NCBI RefSeq assembly: GCF_017876405.1
Contig: NZ_JAGINW010000001.1
Span: forward strand, 10,801,203 to 10,865,202
Origin: Kibdelosporangium banguiense
Lineage (GTDB): Bacteria > Actinomycetota > Actinomycetes > Mycobacteriales > Pseudonocardiaceae
DNA: 64,000 nucleotides
Reading direction: 5' to 3'
This document shows positions 27,036 through 36,453 of this stretch, piece by piece (within the stretch, counting starts at the first letter, position 1; each line of letters starts with the position of its first letter). The notes under the pieces were generated by a model, which searched no databases, had not been told where the DNA came from, and worked only from the letters and a program-made list of their open reading frames with translations. The translations under genes were made by a program, and so were the position numbers.

Positions 27036-28640
27036 CTAAGGCGAGTGCTCGTTGGTATCCGCACGAGCACCTGGTCGGCCCTTTACTGCTGGATCAAGCC
27101 GCTGGATCGGGTCCCGGCCAGCCCACCAGCCGACCGTGACCACCACGAACAGGCTCACCACTGCGACGATCAGACCTAGTCCAATGGCAGAGCCGCGCTC
27201 CTGCGGGTAGCCCACCGTCCAGCCGAGCATGGGTCCGACGAACGCCAGTCCGGTCAGTACAGCGGCGGCGGCGACCATCGCCGCGCGCGAGCGGAGCAGT
27301 ACCCGTTGAGTCAGCGTGAGAACGGTGCCCGTGCCGACCAGACACAGTGCAATCGCCAGCCAGGTTCCGGTCGACGTCCTGGAGGTTGCGCGGAGGAATC
27401 CCACCATGCCGATGATCAGCATTGCCACCAGGACGAGAACGCCGAGTGAAACCAGTACGGCTGTGAGCCCGAATCCGATCCGGGCACGGGCACGGGCGCG
27501 GCCAGCCGCCACCGACATCCCGATCAGCAGCGCCAACAGGGTGATCAGTCCGGCTTTGATGATGTCGTCTCCGATCGCCCGGCCGAACGCGATGAGTGGC
27601 GCCGGCCGGATGTCCAGCCCGGTCGCGGCGTCTACGACCGGCACGCGGCGCCAAGCGCCGTCGATGCTGCGGACCGCCAGCCCGTCCGCGCCGTTGGCCA
27701 CCATCACCTCGTGTCCACCGGGGACAGCGCGGACCAGGATGTCCACGCTGGCCACTTCGTCGTCGCGGGTCACCCCGCCAGGAGTTGGGTGCTGGCGCAG
27801 GACGAACGGCCACCGGCCGGCGGGCACCTCCCAGGCGGTATGCCAGGTCTGGCCAGCGTCAATCGTCTCGTCAACGCCGAGCAGGCGGCCACTGTGCGGC
27901 GGCGACTCACGAGGGTTGAGGCCACTGCCACCATGCACCCGGTAGCAGTGCCCGGCGTCATGGGGCACGCAGGCTTCGATCTGCCGCTGGCGCGTTGACA
28001 GCGGCCCGGATGGCGCGTCCGACAGAAGCGTCCAGTCGTCGACGCCCGACCGGGAGCCGTAAACCTGCCAGCCCACCTCGATCACCACCTGCGCGCCCTT
28101 CTCGACGTCGCCCTCGCCGGGGCCTCTCACGGAGTCGACCGACGGGAGCGTGTCGCCGGGCGCCGAGGTCGCGGTGATCGCCAGAACCGTGAACGGCACC
28201 GCGAGTATCACCCGCAACCGGAAAGCCAGACTGTCGGGCAGTGGCGGGGCCACCGCCACCTGGCACCAGGCCCACCAGGCAAGACCCAGCGCGGGCAACG
28301 CGAACAGGTCGCTCGGATCAGCCAGGATGACCGAAGGCCCGTTGACCACCGACCATGCCGCCGATGCGACCTCAGCGCCCGCAGGGGTCAGCTTGACCAA
28401 CGAGAATCCGACTCCGGTCAGCAGCACCGCGGCGGCGGCGCCGATCCGGTGAGCAAGCAACAAGCCGAACAGCAGTCCGAGCGCCGGCGGTGCCATCACC
28501 AGCCCGGCCACGTCGCTGAGCTTGCCGGTGACGACTCCCGGCCACGCCTGCTTGAGCACATGGTCGTTGAGCAGCAGCACCGCAGTGGCCCCGACGGTCA
28601 GCGGATGCGCCACCCAGCGCAGGAAAACCCCAGTTCGCAT
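27036..28640 (-). CDS. Membrane protein with large extracytoplasmic domain, unknown function
   Basis: 534 residues. N-terminal 160 residues contain about five hydrophobic segments (opening HPLTVGATAVLLLNDHVLK, then GKLSDVAGLVMAPPALG). Residues about 165-350 are soluble with strand-rich repeats (GQTWHTAWEV, PFVLRQHPTPGG, DGLAVRSIDGAWRR) reminiscent of BNR/photosystem-stability-type propeller blades, and a second membrane block follows (about 365-510). No enzyme motif. Start ATG 28640. Stand-alone gene, within the repeat-bracketed segment 25967-28810. Confidence 0.7.
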   Translation of the reverse strand: MRTGVFLRWVAHPLTVGATAVLLLNDHVLKQAWPGVVTGKLSDVAGLVMAPPALGLLFGLLLAHRIGAAAAVLLTGVGFSLVKLTPAGAEVASAAWSVVNGPSVILADPSDLFALPALGLAWWAWCQVAVAPPLPDSLAFRLRVILAVPFTVLAITATSAPGDTLPSVDSVRGPGEGDVEKGAQVVIEVGWQVYGSRSGVDDWTLLSDAPSGPLSTRQRQIEACVPHDAGHCYRVHGGSGLNPRESPPHSGRLLGVDETIDAGQTWHTAWEVPAGRWPFVLRQHPTPGGVTRDDEVASVDILVRAVPGGHEVMVANGADGLAVRSIDGAWRRVPVVDAATGLDIRPAPLIAFGRAIGDDIIKAGLITLLALLIGMSVAAGRARARARIGFGLTAVLVSLGVLVLVAMLIIGMVGFLRATSRTSTGTWLAIALCLVGTGTVLTLTQRVLLRSRAAMVAAAAVLTGLAFVGPMLGWTVGYPQERGSAIGLGLIVAVVSLFVVVTVGWWAGRDPIQRLDPAVKGRPGARADTNEHSP

Positions 28641-29147
28641 GAGGTACAGCCTGCGGTGCGGTGATCACGGCCGTGACACAGCCCAGCCCCAGATCAGTGC
28701 AGGCGACGCTCGGAGGTTGCGGTTTGATCGCGCAGGGAGCGGGTCCAATGCCTGCTGTCCCGTCAGTGTTGGGTGGCTGCCCGTGAAGTCACACGCACAA
28801 TGCCGTCTCCCTTCCGGCCGCACAGCAACCTGAACGGTCTCGTCCGTTGCGATTCACGGACGGGACCCGTTGCCGTGGAACGTCCTCTTCTGCCGCTGGT
28901 CGATTGTCGCGGCCTCGTATATCGAACTACGCCCGGGAACACTCCATCGGACGACTTCCGACCGCGCTACGTGGATCTCCTCAACGTCGGCAACACCTCA
29001 CAGCGCGTCCGGCAGGGCTGGTGGTGTGCCAGGCACTTCGGCCGGCACGCGCGACTACTCGCCGCGTTTCACGCCCATGGCATCCCACCCGTCCGGGGTA
29101 GTGGTTCCGTTCCCGGCGCACCACTCGTGACATAGGCGCAGGTGTCC
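28641..29147. other. Gene-free stretch with right copy of the att-like repeat
   Basis: About 500 bases with no supported gene. It contains ACACGCACAATGCCGTCTCC at 28791-28810, the partner of the repeat at 25967. Downstream of that I see only uninformative frames. Confidence 0.5.
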
Positions 29148-30113
29148 CTACACGTCCTCGGGTGCGAGGGCTGCGGCGAAGCGTGTCGCGACTGCGGCGA
29201 CGGCCGCACGTAGCTCGTCTCCCCTGTCGACCCGGAAGTCGAATGGCACGCTCGCCAGCCATTCCTGTGCGTACATCGCTGGGTTGCTGGTGCTGCCGAT
29301 GAGTACGCACCTGTTCCCCGCCGGTTCGAGGCGTCCCATGGGAGGCCGGATCCAGCGTTCCACTTCGGACAGCGGCGCGTCGAAGGTGACGCGGGTGGGG
29401 AATTCCCATCCTGCGCCGAGGTTTTCCTCCAGTGCGGCGACTGGGTCGAGGGTGTCGGGTGGCTCGAACTCGTGTGTGGTCTGCGCGACTGTGCGGACAC
29501 GGTCGACTCGGTAGGTGCGGATCGCGTCCGCACGATGGGAGTAGCACAGCAGGTACCAGCGGCCGTGGCGGACCACGACGGCCCAGGGGTCCACCTCGGC
29601 CTCCCACTGGTTGCCGGTCTCGCTCCGGTAGGTGATCAGCACTCGGCAGTGGGCTGCGACGGCGCTGATGAGTGCGCTGGTGGTGGCGGGGTCCGGGTGG
29701 GCCGAATGCCTGTCGGGTGCGGCTGAGGCGTGGTCGCGCAGGGTGGCCGCCTGCCGTCCGACGTTCTCGGGCAGTGCCTGGACGACCTTGCCGAGGGCGG
29801 CACCGACGGGGTCGTCGACGTCCGTGGCGGCCGGCTGGCCGTTGAGCACCGCCATGACCAGTCCCAGTGCCTCGGCCTGGGTGAACACAATCGGCGGCAA
29901 TCTCGTTCCCCGCCGCAGCCGGTACCCGCCATGCCGGCCGCGGGCCGACTCGACCTGGATCCCGGCCTCACGCAGGATCTCGACGTACCGGCGGGCGGCT
30001 CGTTCCGTGACACCCAGCCGCCGCGCGAGTTGGTCCGCGGTCGTGCCGGGGCGGGTCTGGAGGATCTCCAGGGCGCGCAGCGCCCGGGCGGTGGGGCTGG
30101 GATCTCGCGGCAC
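29148..30113 (-). CDS. WYL-domain transcriptional regulator (YafY type)
   Basis: 321 residues from GTG 30113. N-terminal DeoR-like winged helix (TARALRALEILQTRPG, TADQLARRLGVTERAARRYV, SARGRHGGYRL), then the WYL domain (about 140-215: ITYRSETGNQWEAEVDPWAV, GRWYLLCYSHRADAIRTYRV) and a C-terminal WCX part. WYL domains bind ligands, often nucleotides or nucleic-acid signals. Divergent, with a 96-base gap, from the hydrolase-GNAT pair it probably controls. Confidence 0.9.
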   Translation of the reverse strand: MPRDPSPTARALRALEILQTRPGTTADQLARRLGVTERAARRYVEILREAGIQVESARGRHGGYRLRRGTRLPPIVFTQAEALGLVMAVLNGQPAATDVDDPVGAALGKVVQALPENVGRQAATLRDHASAAPDRHSAHPDPATTSALISAVAAHCRVLITYRSETGNQWEAEVDPWAVVVRHGRWYLLCYSHRADAIRTYRVDRVRTVAQTTHEFEPPDTLDPVAALEENLGAGWEFPTRVTFDAPLSEVERWIRPPMGRLEPAGNRCVLIGSTSNPAMYAQEWLASVPFDFRVDRGDELRAAVAAVATRFAAALAPEDV

Positions 30114-30209
30114 TCGGGCAGACTAAGCGGGCGACTCGGAAACCGGAAGCACATTGTCCGGAATTGGCTCTAGGGTGCTGCGTTGACCGCACTGAGAAAG
30201 GAACTGATC

Positions 30210-30884
30210 ATGGACATCGTGCTCGTCGCCGGCCTGTGGCTCGACGGGTCCGCCTGGGACGACGTAGCCTCCGAGCTCCGGTCGCTCGGCCCCCGCCCGG
30301 TGCCACTGACCTTGCCCAACCAGGCCTCAGCCACACTCGACGACCAGCTGACGGCTGTGCTCGACGCCGTGGACTCGGCCTCCGGCAATCCCATGGTGGT
30401 CGGGCACTCGGCCGCCGCTGCCCTGGCGTGGCTGGCCGCCGACGCGCGGCCGGCGGAGGTCGCCAAGACCGTCCTGATCGGTGGCTTCCCAGTCGCCGAC
30501 GGCAAGCCCTACGCCGACTTCTTCCCGCTCCGCGACGGTGTCATGCCGTTCCCCGGCTGGGGCCCGTTCGAGGAATCGGACTCGGTGGACCTCGACGAGG
30601 CGGCGAAGCATGCCATCGAGGCGGCCGCGATCCCCGTGCCCGGGGACGTGGCCACGGGTGTCGTGCGACTGACCGACGAGCGGCGTTTCGACGTGCCGAC
30701 GGTGGTCGTGTGCCCCGAGTTCACCTCGGCCCAGGCCAAGGAGTGGATCAACGCCGGTGACGTGGCCGAACTCGGGAAGGCCAGGCACCTCGACTTCGTC
30801 GACATCGACTCCGGCCACTGGCCCATGTACACCAGGCCTGCCGAACTGGCCCGGATCCTCGCCGCGGCGGCGGACGCAGCCTGA
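30210..30884 (+). CDS. Alpha/beta hydrolase
   Basis: 224 residues from ATG 30210 (AAAGGAACTGATC upstream). Oxyanion loop LVAGLWLDGSAW, nucleophile elbow GHSAAAA (about residue 70), Asp/His in IDSGHWPMY near residue 205. Small soluble esterase/lactonase-like enzyme. It is 23 bases upstream of a GNAT gene on the same strand and divergent from a WYL regulator, so the two enzymes probably share a promoter. Substrate unknown. Confidence 0.87.
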   Translation: MDIVLVAGLWLDGSAWDDVASELRSLGPRPVPLTLPNQASATLDDQLTAVLDAVDSASGNPMVVGHSAAAALAWLAADARPAEVAKTVLIGGFPVADGKPYADFFPLRDGVMPFPGWGPFEESDSVDLDEAAKHAIEAAAIPVPGDVATGVVRLTDERRFDVPTVVVCPEFTSAQAKEWINAGDVAELGKARHLDFVDIDSGHWPMYTRPAELARILAAAADAA

Positions 30885-30907
30885 CTCGCCAGCGAAAGGA
30901 GTCAAGT

Positions 30908-31477
30908 GTGTCGTACACGATCCAGCCTCTGAACGCCTCTACGTGGATTGCGTTCGCGGAGCTTGTCGAGCGCAATCACGGGATCTTCGGCGGCTGCTGG
31001 TGCATGGGCTACCACCCGGAACGCGGCCAGAAAGGCAGCGACAGCCGCCGTACGGTCAAGCACGACCGGGTCCGGACCGACCAGACGCATGCCGCGCTCG
31101 TGTTCGACGAAGACGGCCTCGTACAGGGATGGTGCCAGTACGGCAGCCCTGACGAACTGCCTGCCATCAAACACAAGCGCGAGTACGACAAGGACGCCCC
31201 ACCACGTCCGGATTGGCGGATCACGTGCTTCTACGTCGATCCCAAACACCGCGGCCAGGGCATCGCACGAGCGGCACTCGAAGGCGCGCTGGGCCAGATC
31301 TCCCAGGCCGGTGGCGGTCTCGTCGAGGCCATCTCCGAGATGACCGCCGACCGTCAGGCGCCAGGCCGGTTCCTGTTCAGCGCGACCGTCGAACTCTTCG
31401 AGCAGTTCGGCTTCACCCGCAACCGGCAGGTCGGCAAGCACGCGTGGATCGTCAGCCGGGTGGTCGATCCGGCATGA
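30908..31477 (+). CDS. GNAT-family N-acetyltransferase
   Basis: 189 residues from GTG 30908 with AAGGAG upstream. The acetyl-CoA-binding signature is VDPKHRGQGIARAALEGAL (Q/RxxGxA/G block); WRITCFYV is the preceding strand and ATVELFEQFGF the C-terminal motif. N-terminus NHGIFGGCWCMGYHPERGQK is typical of a subgroup with a Cys-rich loop. Transfers an acetyl group from acetyl-CoA to an unknown amine. Second gene of a likely hydrolase-acetyltransferase operon. Confidence 0.9.
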   Translation: MSYTIQPLNASTWIAFAELVERNHGIFGGCWCMGYHPERGQKGSDSRRTVKHDRVRTDQTHAALVFDEDGLVQGWCQYGSPDELPAIKHKREYDKDAPPRPDWRITCFYVDPKHRGQGIARAALEGALGQISQAGGGLVEAISEMTADRQAPGRFLFSATVELFEQFGFTRNRQVGKHAWIVSRVVDPA

Positions 31478-31631
31478 CCTCGCTTACTTGGCCGCACCCG
31501 ATTCCAGGTTTCGCACCCTCATGCCGCTGATCGAGCATCAACGAATGATCATCGGCAACACCCTCTGCCGAAGAGAGAGCCCGCCGGTAGACGAGGTCTG
31601 ATCGAGGTCATACCCGGCGACGCTGCGGCTT

Positions 31632-32149
31632 GTGGTCGGGTCAAGGATCGAACTAGGGGCTGTGTTCCAGTTCCCGCACGATCACAGACCCAACCAGGTA
31701 CTTCTTCACGACGACGACTTCGTCATGTATGACGTCTGGTGGCTGCACCTTGATCGCTGGGGACTGGCTGGTCTTGACGCGATCAAGCGCCAGCACATCC
31801 GCTACTACGTCACCATTGTGTCCACATTGCTGGAGAAGGCGACACACCTGCGATCGGATCCGTTGTCGGCCGATGAGCTGAAGGCATCAGCGATCTACCT
31901 GTTGCCGTTGAGACCCGATGGAGGCACCAAGGCGGGAGTCCGAGCCACTGCGGACAACGGCTCCTGCTTCACGGCCGGAAACTGTTCCGCAAAGCCCAGG
32001 CCTCCCAGGCTAAGCACCTCAGTGATGCGATTCCGGCGCCAGGAGTGGGGATCTATCGGTCCGGACTGCAGCGAGGCCTCCCAGCGTTCTACCTCTGGGG
32101 AGCTGTGAGTCGAGTGCATGAACATGCCACAGCGCATCGGCGACAATGA
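31632..32149 (+). pseudogene. Hypothetical gene with one frameshift
   Basis: The first frame (about 31632-31960) gives FQFPHDHRPNQVLLHDDDFV, MYDVWWLHLDRWGLAGLD, HIRYYVTIVSTLLEKATHLR; after an apparent one-base loss the next frame gives RKLFRKAQASQAKHLSDAIP, VGIYRSGLQRGLPAFYLWGA and a stop at 32149. Both parts show coding-like third positions. No family recognised; probably one cytoplasmic protein of about 170 residues, now broken. Confidence 0.45.
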
Positions 32150-32179
32150 CGCCCTCTATGCCGCAATGAGCGCGTTCTG

Positions 32180-32814
32180 CCAACTGCGCGTGACTGGTAG
32201 CTGACGTCGGTTGGGTTGTGTACCAACAGGTCGTGCACCGACTGGAAGACGCTGTTGGTCGTATGAGCCATGTCGGTCCGCATGTCCAGTGCTGCCTTGC
32301 GGTGCGCGCCAGCGATCACGAGCACCGAGCCGGAAACAGTCAGGAACAGATCGATACTGAGAGACTCGTCGTCCAGATCTGCTTTCGAATGCGGGGCTTT
32401 GATCCTAAGTGGACGGCAGAGACGGTGTCCACCAGGGCTCAGCCCAACCGCGTGGCCAGGCCGCGCTGTCGGACATCTCGTTGAAGGCGCGTTTGGTCGC
32501 GGTGTGGACACGCTTGTGGTTCGTGTAGCCGACGGAGGCCAGTGCTTTCGTGGCGTCGAGCGGGTTTCCGTCGAGGACGTGGCGAACGCCGTCGCCGATC
32601 GCCGTGTGCACAGCAGGTGACGGCTGCGTATACCCAGGCTCCGCGGATATCCCAGCGCGAACTGACCGATGTCGGCCGACAGGTCGGTCTCGCCACCGCT
32701 ATCGGGCGGCTCGGGTTTCTTGGTATCGCTGGACAGTAGGAGCAGGACAAGCGCTACGACGATGAGCGCCGCCACGATGCCGGTCGCCGACCACATGGTC
32801 GTGCGGTAGTGCAT
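32180..32814 (-). pseudogene. Hypothetical membrane-anchored protein, frameshifted
   Basis: The minus strand opens MHYRTTMWSATGIVAALIVV, ALVLLLLSSDTKKPEPPDSG (one N-terminal membrane segment, then a proline-rich linker). The frame then changes to VHTAIGDGVRHVLDGNPLDA, TKALASVGYTNHKRVHTATK and changes back to ADLDDESLSIDLFLTVSGSV, LVIAGAHRKAALDMRTD. The two shifts are opposite in sign. Likely an exported, membrane-tethered protein of about 200 residues. No known domain seen. Confidence 0.4.
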
Positions 32815-32972
32815 CACGAATTCGACACACCATCGTCGACAGCACCAACCCAAATAACGCGTCCTCGCCGCGCGCACGTCCCAACCGATCGCCGACCACT
32901 GTGGACCGATGGCGAACGCTCATGGCGCGAACACCACGACGACTGTTGCACACTCTGCAAGATGTGCGTACA

Positions 32973-32987
32973 GTGCAATTAATGCAC
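32973..32987. promoter_or_regulatory. Imperfect palindrome in the gap before the 33123 hydrolase
   Basis: GTGCA-ATTAA-TGCAC inside ATGTGC...GCACAT, 136 bases before the 33123 start. It could be an operator for the hydrolase-TetR pair. Weak evidence only. Confidence 0.3.
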
Positions 32988-33122
32988 ATAGTGAACCAAG
33001 TGGTCGGCAATCGGGGTGAGACTTGAATGCGGTTCGTCACCGCTCGGCGACAGCACAGACCCGGCGAGTGAATGACTGGATTGCGACGCGGTGAACTGCC
33101 ATGCATGGACGGATGATCCGAG

Positions 33123-34070
33123 ATGAACGACACGACACCGACCACAAGACGTCAGCCTCCGAAGGCCGTCATCGTGATGCGAGCCGTCCCCGGAGCGGCG
33201 GCTGTCGTGATGACGATCGCCGTCGCCATCATTGCGTGGTCAGCGCTGGTAGCCAGCCATCCGGCGTATCCGGTGCTGCTCGGCGCAATCGGGATCGCCG
33301 GGGTCGTGCTGCTGGTGCGGTGCGTACGACCGAGAAGGACGGGACGACTGCGCACGGTTGGACGGATCGCGGGGGTGGTCATTCTCGTGTTGGTGCTTGC
33401 CGTGGTGGCCTATCTGCGGCCGTTCCCGGCCAATGACGCGGGAGTCGTCGCGGCAGCATCGACTGACACCGTCGAGGTCTCACAGCGATGGGACGCCTGG
33501 GAGCTACGCCCGCGCGGCAAGGCCAGCACTGTGGGCGTTGTCTTCCTTCCTGGGATGCTGGTCGATCCACGAGCCTACTTCCCACTACTCACGCCGCTTG
33601 TCGAGTGCGGGGCGCGCGTGGTCGTGCCCACCGCACCTCTCGGAATGGCCCTCAACGGCGCGCAGGCGACCGCGCAGGCCATCGAGGCTGCGCCGGACAT
33701 CGGCACCTGGGTCGTAGGTGGGTACTCGATGGGTGGGAACGCGGCGGTTTCCGTCGCCGCTGACAACCCGGACATCGACGGTCTGCTGATCTGGGCGTCC
33801 TATCCGACCGTGGACATGTCAAAGTCCGACGTGGCAGTGATTTCGGTGTACGGCACCAACGACCCGTTCGCGAACACCGGGAACATCAATGACAGTCGAG
33901 CGTTGCTGCCCGCAGACACCCGGTACGTCGCGGTCGAGGGCGGTGTGCACGCGCACTTTGGCGACTACACGCAGCCCGATGACGGCGCGCCCGGCATCGA
34001 CAGGGCGACCGCGGAACGTCAGATCATGGAGGCGACAGTGTCGTTCGTGGAGTCTCTCAGACAGGATTGA
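33123..34070 (+). CDS. Membrane-anchored alpha/beta hydrolase
   Basis: 315 residues. Three hydrophobic segments in the first 100 residues (around 22-44, 48-65, 78-96) anchor a hydrolase domain. Seen: strand VGVVFLPGMLVDPRAY with oxyanion region, nucleophile elbow GGYSMGG (about residue 200), Asp in YGTNDPF, His in GGVHAHFGDY. The family is annotated only as alpha/beta hydrolase. It is followed after 36 bases by a TetR gene on the same strand, so probably co-transcribed and autoregulated. Substrate unknown. Confidence 0.82.
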   Translation: MNDTTPTTRRQPPKAVIVMRAVPGAAAVVMTIAVAIIAWSALVASHPAYPVLLGAIGIAGVVLLVRCVRPRRTGRLRTVGRIAGVVILVLVLAVVAYLRPFPANDAGVVAAASTDTVEVSQRWDAWELRPRGKASTVGVVFLPGMLVDPRAYFPLLTPLVECGARVVVPTAPLGMALNGAQATAQAIEAAPDIGTWVVGGYSMGGNAAVSVAADNPDIDGLLIWASYPTVDMSKSDVAVISVYGTNDPFANTGNINDSRALLPADTRYVAVEGGVHAHFGDYTQPDDGAPGIDRATAERQIMEATVSFVESLRQD

Positions 34071-34106
34071 ACGACCGAATTCTGTAACTGGTGGAGGGAC
34101 TTACCC

Positions 34107-34721
34107 ATGACTGGCGGTGATCTTCGTGCGGCGCGTCGTCGCGCGACAACGCTGAACATCGAGACCATCGCGGTCGAACTGGCGTTGGAGATGGGCAGCG
34201 ACGCGGTGACGGTGGAGGCGATCTGTGAGCGGGCGCTGATTTCACCGCGGACGTTCTACAACTACTTCACCAGCCGGGACGCGGCGCTGATCGGCGAAGG
34301 ATGGCCGCAGCCGTCCCCGGAGTCGGTCGCTCGGTTCCTGGCCGGCGGCACCGACGGGCTTCTGTCCGATCTGGTCGAACTGTGCGCGGGAACCGGCCCG
34401 AAGACGGAGGCTGAACGTGTGTTGCTCGAGCGTCGGATGAAGCTGATCGAGCAAGAACCGGCATGGGCTGAAAAGTCAATGGCGAACTTCGGCGAAGCCC
34501 TGGACATGATGGCGAACATTGTCCTCTCCCGTCTTGAGACGGCCGGGCGCTCGGTCGAGGACGAGCCTGATCTCTACGAGGTGGCGAAGCTGTCGGTCAT
34601 GCTTACCGGTGCCGTGTTGCACACCACGACTCATGGGAACCCGATGGTGGGTGAAGTCGATCGAGAGGAAATGAACCGCGTCGTCGATCTGGCGCGGCGA
34701 ACGATGAAGGGGATGCTGTGA
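34107..34721 (+). CDS. TetR-family regulator
   Basis: 204 residues from ATG 34107 (GGAGGGACTTACCC upstream). N-terminal helix-turn-helix: AAVE-type helix DAVTVEAICERALISPRTFY, NYFTSRDAAL. The C-terminal half is helical and unrelated in sequence to the other TetR proteins here. Lies directly downstream of the membrane hydrolase. A GTG overlaps its stop (34718), but I cannot support a gene starting there. Confidence 0.88.
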   Translation: MTGGDLRAARRRATTLNIETIAVELALEMGSDAVTVEAICERALISPRTFYNYFTSRDAALIGEGWPQPSPESVARFLAGGTDGLLSDLVELCAGTGPKTEAERVLLERRMKLIEQEPAWAEKSMANFGEALDMMANIVLSRLETAGRSVEDEPDLYEVAKLSVMLTGAVLHTTTHGNPMVGEVDREEMNRVVDLARRTMKGML

Positions 34722-35304
34722 CAACCGAACGGACAATCCTTGCGGTGCGCAGTGTCCATTGGTCCCACCGGCGTGGTCCAGCGCATGACGGGTCCGCCAA
34801 GCCTTGTGCCCCATGCGGTTCTCGCCGATCCGCTCTTCGACGCGCAGAGCACCGGATTGTCCGAAGTGGAGGGATCGGTACGTTACAGGCAAGCGCCTGA
34901 GTCGATGACGACGCAACGGAAGAAGAGGTCATCGAGGTCCGCGATCGCCTGACCGATGCGGGCTTCGCGTCGACCACCGTGGCTGACTGCTCGCGGCCGG
35001 GTTCGGCAATCGTGAACACACTGCTGATGTCGGTTCAGGAATGCGCCCGCGAGACTGACCTTCCCGGACTCATTCTGATCGCCTTCGACCTCGCCGCGAT
35101 CGCAATGATCGTGTTCTCGGTCGTCCCAATCGCCTTCGCCGCCGGAACCTTGCCCGCAGCACACGTGGCGCGCGCCGACCGGTGCGACATCACTTCGTCA
35201 CGAATGACCGACGTGACGAGCACCCCAGAAAGCGGTGGTGCGCCCCTGGCGGGTCAGGGTCCATGCCACAAGCGCAGTGCTCGACTTAAAACAAAGGAGA
35301 ACAT
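34722..35304. other. Stretch without a supported gene
   Basis: 580 bases between TetR and the NmrA-like gene. Fragments of plausible protein are visible in different frames (GPTGVVQRMTGPPSLVPHAV, HAVLADPLFDAQSTGLSEV near 34755-34900; ETDLPGLILIAFDLAAIAMI near 35050), suggesting a decayed gene, but I could not join them or identify a family. The last bases carry the AGGAGA ribosome-binding site of the next gene. Confidence 0.4.
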
Positions 35305-36132
35305 ATGAACACGCAAGCCCCGATTGCTCTGGTCACCGGCGGAACCGGTACCACCGGCAGCAGAGTCGTCGAACGACTCACCAAGGCGGGCGTGCCGGTT
35401 CGGGTCGGCTCGCGCCGCAGTGAGCCGTCCTTTTCCTGGGAGGACCCGTCGACCTGGGGGGCGATGTTCGAAGGCGCCGACCGCACCTACATCGTGCACC
35501 CGGTCCTGATGACGCCGGAGGCGGCGGAGCAGATCGGAGACTTCTCCCGTGCTGCCGTCGCTGCGGGGGTCAGACGGCTGGTGCTGCTGAGCGGGCATGG
35601 CGCCGACGAAATCGTTGCCCCCGCAGAGAACGCGGTCAAGGAGTCGGGCGCGAAATGGACCCTCGTTCGCCCGAGTTGGTTCAACCAGGACTTTGAGACC
35701 AACTCTATGCTGGGCTTTCGTGAAGACATCAGGTCCGGCACCTTCGCTCAGCCGGTCGGTCACGCGCGATTTGGGTTCGTCGACGCCGATGACATCGCAG
35801 ACGTGGTCGTCGCCGCACTCACCGAGGCCGGGCACGAGGGCAAGTCCTACGACCTGACCGGACCGCGAGTGCTGAGCTTCGGCGACGTGATGGCAGAGAT
35901 TTCCCGAGCGACGGGCCGGACCATCACCTACGCTCCGCTCACTGGCGCCGAGTACCGCGAGAAGCTCATCGCGCAAGGCGTCCCGGAGGACGAGGCGGAC
36001 TTGATGATCATGGAGACGCCTCACGCGGACGAGGAGCTCGGAGATGGCGTCCGGGAAGCACTTGGCCGGGCACCCAAGGACTTCACCGTCTACGCCCGCG
36101 AGACCGCCGCAACGGGAATCTGGGACGTCTGA
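35305..36132 (+). CDS. NmrA-like NAD(P)-binding protein, third paralogue
   Basis: 275 residues from ATG 35305 with AAGGAG upstream. GGTGTTGSRVVERL (dinucleotide fold), YIVHPVLM, RRLVLLSGHGADE, WTLVRPSWFNQDFE, FVDADDIADVVVAAL and the C-terminal APKDFTVYARETAATGIWDV align with the two module copies at 18740 and 41050, but it is more diverged (APFT..EYREKLIAQGV segment). Probably an NAD(P)H-dependent quinone/aldehyde-handling or redox-sensing protein. No SDR or TetR partner lies directly beside it. Confidence 0.85.
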   Translation: MNTQAPIALVTGGTGTTGSRVVERLTKAGVPVRVGSRRSEPSFSWEDPSTWGAMFEGADRTYIVHPVLMTPEAAEQIGDFSRAAVAAGVRRLVLLSGHGADEIVAPAENAVKESGAKWTLVRPSWFNQDFETNSMLGFREDIRSGTFAQPVGHARFGFVDADDIADVVVAALTEAGHEGKSYDLTGPRVLSFGDVMAEISRATGRTITYAPLTGAEYREKLIAQGVPEDEADLMIMETPHADEELGDGVREALGRAPKDFTVYARETAATGIWDV

Positions 36133-36306
36133 TCAACGTCCCTGGCATCGCGTGGAAAGGCGGTAGTACTCGCCCTCGTTGTCCTGGTCGGCCGCGAAAC
36201 GAGTGGCTGTCAGGCGGGCCGTGAGGTCGTCCAGGACGTCCTGCTCGATGTCGATGGTGAACCGCTCCGGGGAATGGCCGTTGTTGTTGCCCCGGGAAAC
36301 TCATCG
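36133..36306 (-). pseudogene. Epoxide-hydrolase N-terminal fragment
   Basis: The minus strand reads NNNGHSPERFTIDIEQDVLD then DLTARLTATRFAADQDNEGE and a stop at 36133. F-x-I-x-I-x-x-x-x-L-x-D-L-x-x-R-L-x-x-T-R-F/W is the opening block of epoxide hydrolases with an EHN domain (about 380 residues in full). Only 50 residues remain, and the start (ATG 36306, MSFPG) is in a different frame. Its lost promoter region faces the operator-like pair at 36401-36453. Confidence 0.5.
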
Positions 36307-36400
36307 CTTTCTGGCACAGACGTGCCGGGCGGGCCGGACGACTCAGCCGACGGGAGGACACGGGGCGCTGAGGCAGGGCGTCCATGCCCACCACAGATGA

Positions 36401-36453
36401 CTGTACGGTGTAATGCTTCTGCCTGGACGGCTAAAACTGCACGCCGTATAGGG
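36401..36453. promoter_or_regulatory. Operator-like inverted pair of the ACGCCGTAYAG family
   Basis: CTGTACGGTGTAA at 36401-36413 and ACGCCGTATAGG at 36441-36452 (its reverse, CTATACGGCGT, matches the first) form an inverted pair about 40 bases apart, in the gap between the epoxide-hydrolase scrap and the secreted hydrolase. They match the palindrome CTGTACGCCGTACAG of module 1. Probably bound by the same TetR-type repressor. Confidence 0.55.

Noticed and set aside
34718..34900. Gene starting at GTG 34718 overlapping the TetR stop
   Set aside because: The frame gives a basic, non-protein-like product; more plausible residues appear in another frame without a start. Left as unassigned.
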